From Gammaproteobacteria bacterium (lineage in GTDB: Bacteria > Pseudomonadota > Gammaproteobacteria > UBA9214), in the NCBI GenBank assembly GCA_020027635.1, contig JAHKKL010000121.1, positions 1-5,723 of the forward strand: 5,723 nt of DNA. The letters are read 5' to 3'. This document shows, piece by piece, positions 1 through 5,363 of the stretch. Under the pieces are notes generated by a model. That model did no database searches. It had not been told where the DNA came from and saw only the letters and a program-made list of their open reading frames with translations. A program made the position numbers and the translations under genes. Within the stretch, counting starts at the first letter, position 1. Every line of letters begins with the position of its first letter.

Positions 1-533
1 CCCTCGGGGCGGTGGAGCACCGGTTCATCCGTATCGGCCTCGACCAACTCGGCGGGTCCGCCTTGACCGATCCCGCGATTGCCGTTCCCGAGCAGCCCGG
101 CGCCGGCATCCCGGTCACCTATGTGCCGGCGCGCAACACGGTCTTCCTGGCGCTGGCGCTGGGGTGGGCGGAAGTACTGGGCGCGCGCGACCTGTTCATC
201 GGCGTCAACGCGGTGGATTATTCCGGCTACCCGGACTGCCGGCCGGAGTTCATCGAGGCCTTCGAGCGCCTCGCCGGTCTCGCGACCCGGGCGGGCGTCG
301 AGGGGGCGCGCTTTCACGTGCACGCTCCCCTGATCCGGCTGAGCAAGGCCGGCATCATTCGGGAGGGGACTCGCCTCGGCGTCGACTACAGCCTCACCGT
401 CTCCTGCTATCAGGCCGATGCCGGGGGACGTGCCTGCGGGGTGTGCGATTCCTGCCGCCTGCGCGCCCGGGGTTTCCGCGAGGCCGGGATTCCCGATCCC
501 ACCCGCTACTACCGCCCGCCGGCAGCGGACTGA
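1..533 (+). CDS. queC: 7-cyano-7-deazaguanine synthase QueC, 5' end cut by window edge
   Basis: QueC converts 7-carboxy-7-deazaguanine to preQ0 using ATP and ammonia, in the cytoplasmic pathway to queuosine, the modified base of GUN-anticodon tRNAs. The frame is open from base 3 and runs 176 codons to TGA at 531-533. The GTG at 12 is an internal valine, not a start: family-like sequence reads through it, and QueC proteins are usually about 220-230 residues. About 45-50 N-terminal residues, including the SGGxDS pyrophosphatase loop, therefore lie left of the window. Visible family blocks, numbered from the GTG, are LGGSALTD (13-20), IPVTYVPARNT (33-43), the substrate-pocket block VNAVDYSGYPDCRPEF (65-80) and the C-terminal four-cysteine zinc site, Cys132, Cys142, Cys145 and Cys148 (SCYQAD, then ACGVCDSC). 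No frameshift is seen. tRNA-Lys follows about 100 bases downstream, an arrangement found in other gammaproteobacteria. Identification is very secure. Confidence 0.97.
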   Translation, partial: LGAVEHRFIRIGLDQLGGSALTDPAIAVPEQPGAGIPVTYVPARNTVFLALALGWAEVLGARDLFIGVNAVDYSGYPDCRPEFIEAFERLAGLATRAGVEGARFHVHAPLIRLSKAGIIREGTRLGVDYSLTVSCYQADAGGRACGVCDSCRLRARGFREAGIPDPTRYYRPPAAD

Positions 534-560
534 TGCCCGGCATCAACGCGGCCCCGGGGC

Positions 561-588
561 TTGCGCTTTCGACGCAGGCCAGTATGAT
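561..588 (+). promoter_or_regulatory. candidate sigma-70 promoter for tRNA-Lys
   Basis: A good -10 box, TATGAT (583-588, five of six consensus positions), is preceded at a 16-base spacing by a weak -35 box, TTGCGC (561-566, three of six). The predicted start near 595 would give a leader of about 40 bases before the mature tRNA, which is reasonable for a processed tRNA precursor. It lies in the queC/tRNA gap. Read-through from queC is an alternative, and no transcription data support this call. Confidence 0.35.
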
Positions 589-636
589 TCCATCCTCCCG
601 ACCGGGATTCCCGCAGCATCCGCGACAGCGCTTACC

Positions 637-712
637 GGGTCGTTAGCTCAGTTGGTAGAGCACCGGACTTTTAATCCGATGGTCGAAGGTTCGAATCCTT
701 CACGACCCACCA
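637..712 (+). tRNA. tRNA-Lys (anticodon TTT)
   Basis: A complete 76-base cloverleaf reads lysine AAA/AAG codons. The acceptor stem is 637-643 (GGGTCGT) paired with 702-708 (ACGACCC), with discriminator A709 and genome-encoded CCA at 710-712. The D arm is 646-661 (GCTC/GAGC), the anticodon arm is 663-679 with loop CTTTTAA at 668-674 and anticodon TTT at 670-672, and the T arm is 685-701 (GAAGG, loop TTCGAAT, CCTTC). The variable loop is the short TGGTC. Acceptor, D and T arms are perfectly paired and nearly match E. coli tRNA-Lys. The top pair of the anticodon stem (C663 with A679, positions 27-43) is a mismatch. No duplicated tRNA 3' end suggesting an integrated element is seen in the window. 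Confidence 0.98.
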
Positions 713-797
713 TCCAATCATTTATCCTGGTTAAAATACTGACCCCGCCTTCTGCCAATTCATGGCAATGGGCCCTGCCTAGACGGAATGAGGACAA

Positions 798-1322
798 ATG
801 GAATCCGCAGAAATTTACAGCGAACAAACCGGCTTATGCCCCTGCGGCTCCGGCTTGCCGTATGAGGCGTGTTGCGAGCCCCTGATAAACGGAACCGGAA
901 ATGCGGCGACACCCGAAGAGCTGATGCGTTCACGCTATTGCGCCTACGTTCTGCAGAACATTCCCTATCTCGCCCGGACACTGCACCCGAGCCAGCGCAA
1001 TGACTATGACGAAGACGGTGCTGCCCGGTGGTCGCGTGAATCCCAATGGCTCGGTCTTGAGATCATTAGCGCCTCGGGGGCATCTCCCGGGGACCAGACG
1101 GGGACGGTCGAGTTCAAGGTGCATTATATCCGCGACGGCATGACCCTGGTGCATCACGAACTCTCGGAGTTTCGCCGGTCAGACGGCACCTGGTATTTCT
1201 ACGACGGGAAACTGGTTGGCGCTCCTCAAATCCGGCGTGCCACCCCCAAGGTCGGGCGCAACGATCCCTGCCCCTGTGGCAGCGGCAGAAAATATAAGAA
1301 GTGCTGCGGAGTTGGCTCCTGA
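798..1322 (+). CDS. ychJ: YchJ-family protein with two SEC-C metal-binding motifs
   Basis: This 174-residue cytoplasmic protein has the full YchJ (UPF0225) layout. An N-terminal SEC-C motif has Cys14, Cys16, Cys25 and Cys26 (CPCGSG, then CC). The YchJ/NTF2-like middle part carries LMRSRYCAY (42-50), RTLHPSQR (60-67) and W82 to about G137. The C-terminal SEC-C motif NDPCPCGSGRKYKKCC (155-170) has Cys158, Cys160, Cys169 and Cys170. SEC-C motifs bind zinc in the SecA C-terminus, where they contact SecB and ribosomes. YchJ itself has no established reaction, so the role is unknown beyond likely zinc binding. The ATG at 798 is preceded by GAGG (790-793) four bases upstream, and the N-terminal SEC-C begins soon after, so the start is well supported. 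The product is slightly longer than E. coli YchJ (about 150 residues). No operon partner is evident. Confidence 0.9.
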   Translation: MESAEIYSEQTGLCPCGSGLPYEACCEPLINGTGNAATPEELMRSRYCAYVLQNIPYLARTLHPSQRNDYDEDGAARWSRESQWLGLEIISASGASPGDQTGTVEFKVHYIRDGMTLVHHELSEFRRSDGTWYFYDGKLVGAPQIRRATPKVGRNDPCPCGSGRKYKKCCGVGS

Positions 1323-1478
1323 CTACGATGACCCGTCGACTCGACAGGCATGTTGCAACTCATGGGCAACGGGGCGGTCTAATCGCTCACCGGTACGCCG
1401 TGTCGTCAAGGCTTGCGGGATTACCGCTTCAGATAAGCCGGGTGCCGTCGAAAACAGAAGGTCATCGTACCGCCGCAA

Positions 1479-1504
1479 TCGCCGGAGCCGGCGAGCACAT
1501 TTTT
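1479..1504 (+). terminator. hairpin plus T-run in leader of the Met-rich gene: weak terminator or attenuator
   Basis: Bases 1479-1484 (TCGCCG) pair perfectly with 1489-1494 (CGGCGA) around the loop GAGC. A run of five T (1500-1504) follows after five unpaired bases. It lies 157 bases after the YchJ-family stop and 38 bases before the next start codon. Canonical intrinsic terminators have the T-run directly after the stem, so the gap weakens the call. It could end transcription from upstream, act as a 5'-leader structure for the Met-rich gene, or be chance in GC-rich sequence. Confidence 0.3.
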
Positions 1505-1526
1505 CTATCCGAGATATCCGTATGAC

Positions 1527-1533
1527 AGAGGAG
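1527..1533 (+). promoter_or_regulatory. ribosome binding site deciding the Met-rich protein start
   Basis: AGAGGAG is a strong Shine-Dalgarno sequence. It lies 8 bases before the ATG at 1542 and 14 bases before the in-frame ATG at 1548, so it favours the first ATG. Confidence 0.7.
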
Positions 1534-1541
1534 TTATACCA

Positions 1542-2042
1542 ATGGTTATGAAGAGATTTATGCCAGTTGCCCTGACTGGCCTGCTGTTCGTCAGTTACCC
1601 GGTGCTATCCGAGGAAACGGCTGCGCAGCCGGAGCAGGTGGGAAGCGTGGCCGAGGTGGCGACAGAAGCGGTGGAGCCTGTACAGTCTCAGGAGACAGCC
1701 GCCCCGACCAGCGGGATGGAGATGGGTGGCCCGGGGATGACGATGGGCGAACAGGGTACCGCCGACAAGAACGAGGGCATGGCGATGGAGCCCGGCATGC
1801 AGGGACCCGGCAAGGAGGGTTGCCGCATGGGCAAGGGCGGCATGCAGGGCATGATGCATGGCGGCATGGGTAAAGGCGGCATGATGGCGGACGGCATGGG
1901 TAAAAGCGGCAAAATGGGCTGCTGCATGGGACACTCCAGCATCACGCAGGAACAGTACCGCGAGCTGATCGGACGCCTGGACGTGTTGGATGCGCGCATG
2001 GCCAAGATTGACGCCATGCTGGAGCGCTTGCTGGAGCGGTAG
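1542..2042 (+). CDS. exported Met/Gly-rich protein with C-terminal coiled coil, function unknown
   Basis: I do not recognise a named family. The 166-residue product begins with a signal peptide: basic MVMKR, hydrophobic 6-22, and a plausible cut after VLS at 23, so it should be periplasmic or outside the cell. No lipobox cysteine is seen. Residues 24-57 are acidic and Ala/Glu/Gln-rich. Residues 58-131 are Gly/Met/Lys-rich: 17 methionines fall within 59-129, together with Cys94, Cys127, Cys128, His106 and His131, and the unit MGKGGM recurs. Residues 142-163 form a regular heptad pattern (L142, L146, L149, M153, I156, L160, L163), predicting an oligomerising helix. Met-rich exported segments are known in copper and silver handling proteins such as CopA/PcoA-type factors and SilE, so binding of soft metals, Cu(I) for example, is a reasonable inference, not shown. 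A strong ribosome site and a 219-base leader suggest its own transcript. It converges with the Rieske gene. Confidence 0.85.
   Translation: MVMKRFMPVALTGLLFVSYPVLSEETAAQPEQVGSVAEVATEAVEPVQSQETAAPTSGMEMGGPGMTMGEQGTADKNEGMAMEPGMQGPGKEGCRMGKGGMQGMMHGGMGKGGMMADGMGKSGKMGCCMGHSSITQEQYRELIGRLDVLDARMAKIDAMLERLLER
1827..1916 (+). repeat. in-frame degenerate repeat encoding MGKGGM units
   Basis: Within the Met-rich gene, a unit encoding Met-Gly-Lys-Gly/Ser-Gly occurs at residues 96-101, 109-114 and 119-125. The second and third copies share an exact 13-base block, CGGCATGGGTAAA, at 1862-1874 and 1892-1904, offset by exactly 30 bases (10 codons). The first copy is more diverged (GGGCAAG in place of GGGTAAA) and lies 39 bases upstream of the second. 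The pattern suggests growth of the Met-rich segment by short in-frame duplications. Confidence 0.7.
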
Positions 2043-2088
2043 GGGAAAAACACGCCGGAGGCGGTGGCTGAGACTGTTATGAGTGTCC

Positions 2089-2105
2089 CCCGGATTCAGT
2101 CCGGG
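2089..2105 (-). terminator. weak hairpin at the convergent gene ends
   Basis: CCCGGA (2089-2094) pairs perfectly with TCCGGG (2100-2105) around a five-base loop. The stem spans the stop codon of the Rieske gene (2096-2098) and sits 46 bases after the Met-rich gene stop. It reads as a hairpin from either strand, but neither side has a T-run, so it is not a classical intrinsic terminator. It may only slow polymerase or protect a 3' end. Confidence 0.25.
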
Positions 2106-2416
2106 TAAACATCCCTGACCTGCACCATGCCGTTGAATACCCGCACCGGGTAGGTGGTGACATCTTCGTAGGCGGGCGGTGCCGTGACTTTGCCGGTGCG
2201 GATATCGAACCGGGCACCGTGTCGCGGGCATTCGATCTCGTGGCCTTCCACGGTGCCGTCGGCCAGCGTGCCCCCGTCATGGGTGCAAATATCCGCCAGC
2301 GCGTAAAACTCGCCGTCGATGTTGAACACGGCGACCTCGGCCCCGTTGACATCGACCACGATCACGCCGCCGGCTTCGATCTCGTCGACGGCCGCGACAT
2401 CAACCCAGTCGGGCAT
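2096..2416 (-). CDS. Rieske [2Fe-2S] ferredoxin, NirD/dioxygenase-ferredoxin type, last gene of the suf operon
   Basis: This 106-residue soluble protein consists of a single Rieske domain. The two cluster-binding boxes are Cys44-Thr-His46 (followed by DGG) and Cys63-Pro-Arg-His66-Gly, spaced as in small ferredoxins of aromatic-ring dioxygenases and in NirD. It should carry one [2Fe-2S] cluster with two Cys and two His ligands and move single electrons. No oxygenase or reductase gene is in the window, so a catabolic role is not supported. Its place 20 bases after sufT, in the same direction, suggests co-transcription with Fe-S assembly genes; its partner is unknown. The frame extends 46 codons further upstream, but that extension lies within sufT and is compositionally odd. 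A clear Shine-Dalgarno sequence before the ATG at 2416 and the family length fix the start. Similar small Rieske proteins are often annotated as oxygenase ferredoxin subunits beside suf genes. Confidence 0.92.
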   Translation of the reverse strand: MPDWVDVAAVDEIEAGGVIVVDVNGAEVAVFNIDGEFYALADICTHDGGTLADGTVEGHEIECPRHGARFDIRTGKVTAPPAYEDVTTYPVRVFNGMVQVRDVYPD

Positions 2417-2420
2417 ACAT

Positions 2421-2426
2421 CCCTCC
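2421..2426 (-). promoter_or_regulatory. ribosome binding site fixing the Rieske protein start
   Basis: On the minus strand, GGAGGG lies four bases before the ATG at 2416-2414, in the short gap after the sufT stop. It supports the 106-residue product over the longer open frame that begins inside sufT. Confidence 0.7.
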
Positions 2427-2436
2427 GGTCGTCCTG

Positions 2437-2772
2437 CTAATACATTCCCAGTGTCAGGCGCGCTGCCTCGGACATGCGCTCCCGGCTCCAGGGGGGATCC
2501 CACACCAGCTCGACCCTGGCTTCCCGGATGCCGGGAACCTGGCGCACCGCGCATTCGACCGTGGCGGGGAAGGACTGGGCGACCGGGCAGGCCGGTGCCG
2601 TCAAAGTCATTTTGATCACTACCGTACCCGAGGCTGCATCGAGATCGAGGTCGTAAATCAGGCCGAGGTCGTAGATATTGACCGGCAGCTCCGGATCCCG
2701 AATTTCCCGCAGGGCCTGGATGACCTGCTCCTCCAGGAGGTTGTGCATGAGACTCTTTCCGGTGCGGTTCAT
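2437..2772 (-). CDS. sufT: SufT-like MIP18/DUF59 Fe-S maturation protein
   Basis: This 111-residue cytoplasmic protein is a single MIP18 (DUF59) domain. Family marks are the DPE box in IRDPELPVNIYDLGLIYDL (24-42), the conserved cysteine Cys62 within LTAPACPVA (57-65), and WDPPW (91-95). Members (SufT, PaaD, and the N-terminal domain of ApbC-like proteins) assist Fe-S cluster maturation or delivery to target proteins; SufT is the usual name when encoded with suf genes. The ATG at 2772 overlaps the sufU stop as ATGA, pointing to translational coupling. A second in-frame ATG at 2748, preceded by GGAAAGAG, would remove eight residues of non-conserved sequence and cannot be excluded. The Rieske gene follows after 20 bases. 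It lacks the long N-terminal extension of larger SufT proteins (about 170-180 residues). PaaD is an alternative family member, but no phenylacetate genes are nearby. Confidence 0.9.
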   Translation of the reverse strand: MNRTGKSLMHNLLEEQVIQALREIRDPELPVNIYDLGLIYDLDLDAASGTVVIKMTLTAPACPVAQSFPATVECAVRQVPGIREARVELVWDPPWSRERMSEAARLTLGMY

Positions 2773-3218
2773 CGGGTTTCCGTGGAGACTAGTTTATCGT
2801 CTTCATTCAACGCCGCATGCAGGGTATGCCATGGGAGGGAGGCGCACTTGATGCGCATCGGGTATTCGTGGACGCCAGCCAGGACCAACAGTTTGCCCAC
2901 GTCCCCGGCCGGCCCTTCTTCGGTCAGCAGGTTGTGAACGCCATGGAACAGGGCGAGCACTTCTGTTTCCGTCTTTCCCCTGATACTTTCCGTCATCATC
3001 GATGCCGAGGCGGTGGAAATGGCGCAACCGGAACCCTCGAAGCCGACATCTTCGACAATACCGTCTTTCACCCTGAGATGGACGGTAAACTCGTCATTAC
3101 AAACCGGGTTGAAACCCCGCGCACGGCGGTTGGCCCCCTCCGGCACCCTGAGATAGTTGCGCGGATTGCGATTGTGATCGAGGATCGTTTCCTCGTAGAG
3201 CTGCCTGAGAAAAGTCAT
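2769..3218 (-). CDS. sufU: SufU-type sulfur relay / Fe-S scaffold-like protein
   Basis: SufU accepts persulfide sulfur from the cysteine desulfurase SufS and passes it on to SufBCD; it is a zinc-dependent relative of IscU. In this 149-residue protein the expected zinc/sulfur ligands are all present: Cys40 and Asp42 (NPVCND), Cys65 (EGSGCAIS) and Cys125 (RIKCASLPWHTL). The long segment between Cys65 and Cys125 and the lack of the IscU LPPVK motif mark it as SufU, not IscU. The residue between Cys40 and Asp42 is Asn (codon AAT), where Gly is usual. The ATG at 3218 has AGAGGG (3227-3232 on the plus strand) eight bases upstream, in the 21-base gap after sufD. Its stop overlaps the sufT start as ATGA. 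No sufS lies next to it, although the two are commonly adjacent. Confidence 0.95.
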   Translation of the reverse strand: MTFLRQLYEETILDHNRNPRNYLRVPEGANRRARGFNPVCNDEFTVHLRVKDGIVEDVGFEGSGCAISTASASMMTESIRGKTETEVLALFHGVHNLLTEEGPAGDVGKLLVLAGVHEYPMRIKCASLPWHTLHAALNEDDKLVSTETR

Positions 3219-3239
3219 TGGCGGATCCCTCTTCTGCGG

Positions 3240-4589
3240 TTATGCAACACCCTCCTGGTTCCCGTACAGGCCCGGTATTTCCCCACCGTGCAGACGTACC
3301 ATCAGCTGTTCTTCAAGGTGGCGGCGCACCGGCGCTATCCGGATGCGTTGCAGGACATCGGTTGCGAAGGCGTGGATGAGGAAAATCCTCGCCGTCGCCG
3401 CATCGATGGCGCGTGAGCGCAGGTAGAACAAGGCCTCCTCATCGAGGCGTCCCACCGTACAGCCGTGCGAGCACTTGACGTCGTCGGCATAGATCTCGAG
3501 TTGCGGCTGGGCATCGACCTCGGCCTCGTTCGATAGCAGCAGGTTGTGGTTGCTTTGCCGGGCGTCGGTCTGCTGTGCGTCCTTGTGCACGACCACGCGA
3601 CCGTTGAATACCGCGCGCGAGCGGTCGTCCATTACTCCCTTGTACCATTCCCGGCTGCTGGCCCGCGGTTTGCAGTGGTCGATGCGGGTGTGGTTGTCCA
3701 CGTGCTGGCGCCCCCGGGTGAGGTACAGGCCGTTCAGCGTGCAATCGGCGCCTGGCTCGTCGAGCGTGACATGCAGGTCATTTCTTACCAGCCGGCCGCC
3801 GAGCGCGATATTGTGGGAGGTGTAGCGGCTGTCCCGGTGCTGTCTTACATACATGCCCGCCATGTGGTAGGCGGATTCGCCCTCCTGCTCCAGCTTGTAG
3901 TGTTCGATGTCGGCGCCGTCGCCGGCGATGAGTTCCGTGACCGTGTTGGTCAGATAAGCGGCATCGTTCAGGGAAAAATAGGACTCGATAATCTGTGCCT
4001 TGCTCCCCGGACCGGCGACGATGACATTCCTCACGGTCGCGACCGTATCCGTTTTCCCGGTGGCGATGAACAACAGGTGCACCGGCTGCTCGAGCGTCAC
4101 CCCGGGCGCAAGCCTGATATAGGCGCCGTCGCTCATGAAGGCCGTGTTGAGGGCATTGAAGCCGGGTTTCTCCAGGTCGGTATTGCGCCCCAGACAGGAC
4201 TCGAGTTCCTCCGGCCGGTTGGCGAGTGCGAATGCCAGGCTGGTGAGCGTGACGCCGTTCAGCAGGGTGTTGAACGGCGTCAGTTCGGGGGCATGGTGCC
4301 CGTCGACGAATACCAGCCTGTGTGCCGGTTCGCCGGTCAGCAGTCGGGACGGCAGCGCTGATTCGTCGATAGACGTCAATCCGGGAGACGCCGTGAAGTG
4401 ATGGCGTGCCAGAGTGCGGACATCGGTATATTTCCATTCTTCAATACGTGTATCCGGGAAACCCTGCTCCATAAAAGTCTCCATGGCCTGCGCGCGCAGC
4501 GCCCGTACCCAGGGAGCGTGCGAGCCGGGCAGGGTCTTCTCCATACCCCGGAATTCATCGCCGTAGACGGTATGTGCAGGATTCATCAT
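3240..4589 (-). CDS. sufD: Fe-S cluster assembly scaffold subunit SufD
   Basis: SufD pairs with SufB, and with two SufC ATPase subunits forms the SufBC2D complex on which Fe-S clusters are built in the cytoplasm. The 449-residue product (E. coli SufD is about 423) has the helical N-terminal domain with RIEEWKYTDVRTL (near 48-60), a long beta-helix core, and the C-terminal block containing IYADDVKCSHGCTVGRLDE. Cys373 and His375 there match the SufD residues (C358 and H360 in E. coli) that, with SufB, form the nascent cluster site. FYLRSRAI and the helical IHAFATDVL stretch complete the SufBD signature. The frame is open to an ATG at 4619, but the ATG at 4589 overlaps the sufC stop as ATGA and is preferred; the next codon is also ATG (4586), giving TGATG. 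The Shine-Dalgarno match is poor, which fits coupled translation. SufU follows after 21 bases. Confidence 0.96.
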   Translation of the reverse strand: MMNPAHTVYGDEFRGMEKTLPGSHAPWVRALRAQAMETFMEQGFPDTRIEEWKYTDVRTLARHHFTASPGLTSIDESALPSRLLTGEPAHRLVFVDGHHAPELTPFNTLLNGVTLTSLAFALANRPEELESCLGRNTDLEKPGFNALNTAFMSDGAYIRLAPGVTLEQPVHLLFIATGKTDTVATVRNVIVAGPGSKAQIIESYFSLNDAAYLTNTVTELIAGDGADIEHYKLEQEGESAYHMAGMYVRQHRDSRYTSHNIALGGRLVRNDLHVTLDEPGADCTLNGLYLTRGRQHVDNHTRIDHCKPRASSREWYKGVMDDRSRAVFNGRVVVHKDAQQTDARQSNHNLLLSNEAEVDAQPQLEIYADDVKCSHGCTVGRLDEEALFYLRSRAIDAATARIFLIHAFATDVLQRIRIAPVRRHLEEQLMVRLHGGEIPGLYGNQEGVA

Positions 4590-5344
4590 GCCGCGCCCGC
4601 CGTCAGCTCGTTCAGCCATACGTAACCGCGCTCCTCCAGTTCAAGCGCCAGTTCGGGGCCGCCTGACTTCACGATGCGACCGTTACTGAGGACATGGACA
4701 TGGTCGGGCAGGATGTAGTTCAACAGACGCTGGTAATGGGTGACCACGATAAAGGCGCGATCGTCACTGCGCAGCTGATTGACGCCATCGGCAACCGTTT
4801 TCAGGGCGTCGATATCCAGTCCCGAGTCCGTTTCATCAAGAATGGCCAGCGCCGGTTCGAGCACCATCATCTGCAATATCTCGTTACGCTTCTTCTCTCC
4901 GCCGGAAAAGCCTTCGTTGACGGCGCGGTAAATCAGTGCCTCATCCATTTTCACCATTTCCACCTTACTCTTGACCCGAGAAATGAAATCCATGGCATCC
5001 AGCTCTTCCAGCCCGTGGTACTTGCGGATGGCATTAAGCGCCGCCTTGAGAAAGTAGATGTTGCTGACGCCGGGAATTTCAACGGGATACTGAAAGGCGA
5101 GGAAAACGCCGGCTCTTGCCCGGTCTTCAGGACTCATGGCAAGCAGGTCATGACCTTGGAAATGTACCTCGCCCTGCGTGACCCGACACTGTTCACGCCC
5201 GGCAAGCACATTCGCGAAGGTGCTCTTTCCCGAGCCGTTCGGCCCCATGATGGCGTGCACCTCGCCCGCCTTAACCTCCAGATCGATGCCACGGAGAATC
5301 GGCGTGCCGTCGACCGAGGCATGCAGGTTTCTTATCGAAAGCAT
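4586..5344 (-). CDS. sufC: Fe-S cluster assembly ATPase SufC
   Basis: SufC is the ABC-type ATPase of the SufBC2D complex; ATP-driven dimerisation opens the SufB-SufD interface for cluster formation. It is soluble, with no membrane segments. The 252-residue length is usual for the family. Motifs in order are Walker A GPNGSGKST (34-42), Q-loop Gln85 in AFQYPVEIPG, the SufC-type signature FSGGEKKRNEI (146-156), Walker B ALAILDE (165-171), D-loop SGLD (174-177) and switch His203 (VVTHYQRLL). The continuation from signature to Walker B, including EILQMMVLEP and ETDSGLDIDAL, is diagnostic for SufC over other ABC ATPases. The ATG at 5344 is preceded by GGGAGG at six bases, inside the 19-base gap after sufB. 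The stop overlaps the sufD start. All catalytic residues are intact. Confidence 0.98.
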   Translation of the reverse strand: MLSIRNLHASVDGTPILRGIDLEVKAGEVHAIMGPNGSGKSTFANVLAGREQCRVTQGEVHFQGHDLLAMSPEDRARAGVFLAFQYPVEIPGVSNIYFLKAALNAIRKYHGLEELDAMDFISRVKSKVEMVKMDEALIYRAVNEGFSGGEKKRNEILQMMVLEPALAILDETDSGLDIDALKTVADGVNQLRSDDRAFIVVTHYQRLLNYILPDHVHVLSNGRIVKSGGPELALELEERGYVWLNELTAGAA

Positions 5345-5363
5345 CGCAGGCCTCCCGTGACTG

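Noticed and set aside
531..545. TGATGC/GCATCA hairpin overlapping the queC stop as a terminator
   Set aside because: Six-bp stem with a three-base loop and no T-run; too weak to call.
732..737. TAAAAT as a -10 box for the YchJ-family gene
   Set aside because: No acceptable -35 box at 16-18 bases; the matching region falls on the tRNA 3' end. Possible but not supportable.
637..797. tRNA-Lys as an integration site for a mobile element
   Set aside because: No repeat of the tRNA 3' end, no integrase and no phage genes are seen downstream; the next genes look chromosomal.
1355..1382. GCAACT and GTCTAA as an ECF-sigma promoter for the Met-rich gene
   Set aside because: The elements only loosely resemble ECF promoters, and without a known sigma factor such matches are expected by chance.
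1605..2231. 208-codon minus-strand frame rich in His/Ala opposite the Met-rich gene
   Set aside because: The His/Ala periodicity is the complement of the ATG/GGC repeats. The plus-strand frame has the signal peptide, strong ribosome site and coiled coil, and this frame also runs into the Rieske gene.
2417..2554. Upstream extension of the Rieske frame (46 more residues)
   Set aside because: Overlaps the sufT coding region, has low-complexity Gly/Pro/Arg composition, and a good ribosome site sits just before the internal ATG at 2416.
2817..3416. 199-codon plus-strand frame opposite sufU and the sufD end
   Set aside because: Spans two well-identified minus-strand genes and has no recognisable domain.
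3546..4361. 271-codon open frame on the plus strand opposite sufD
   Set aside because: It lies wholly antisense to a clear sufD with all family motifs, resembles no family I know, and long antisense frames are expected in GC-rich genes.
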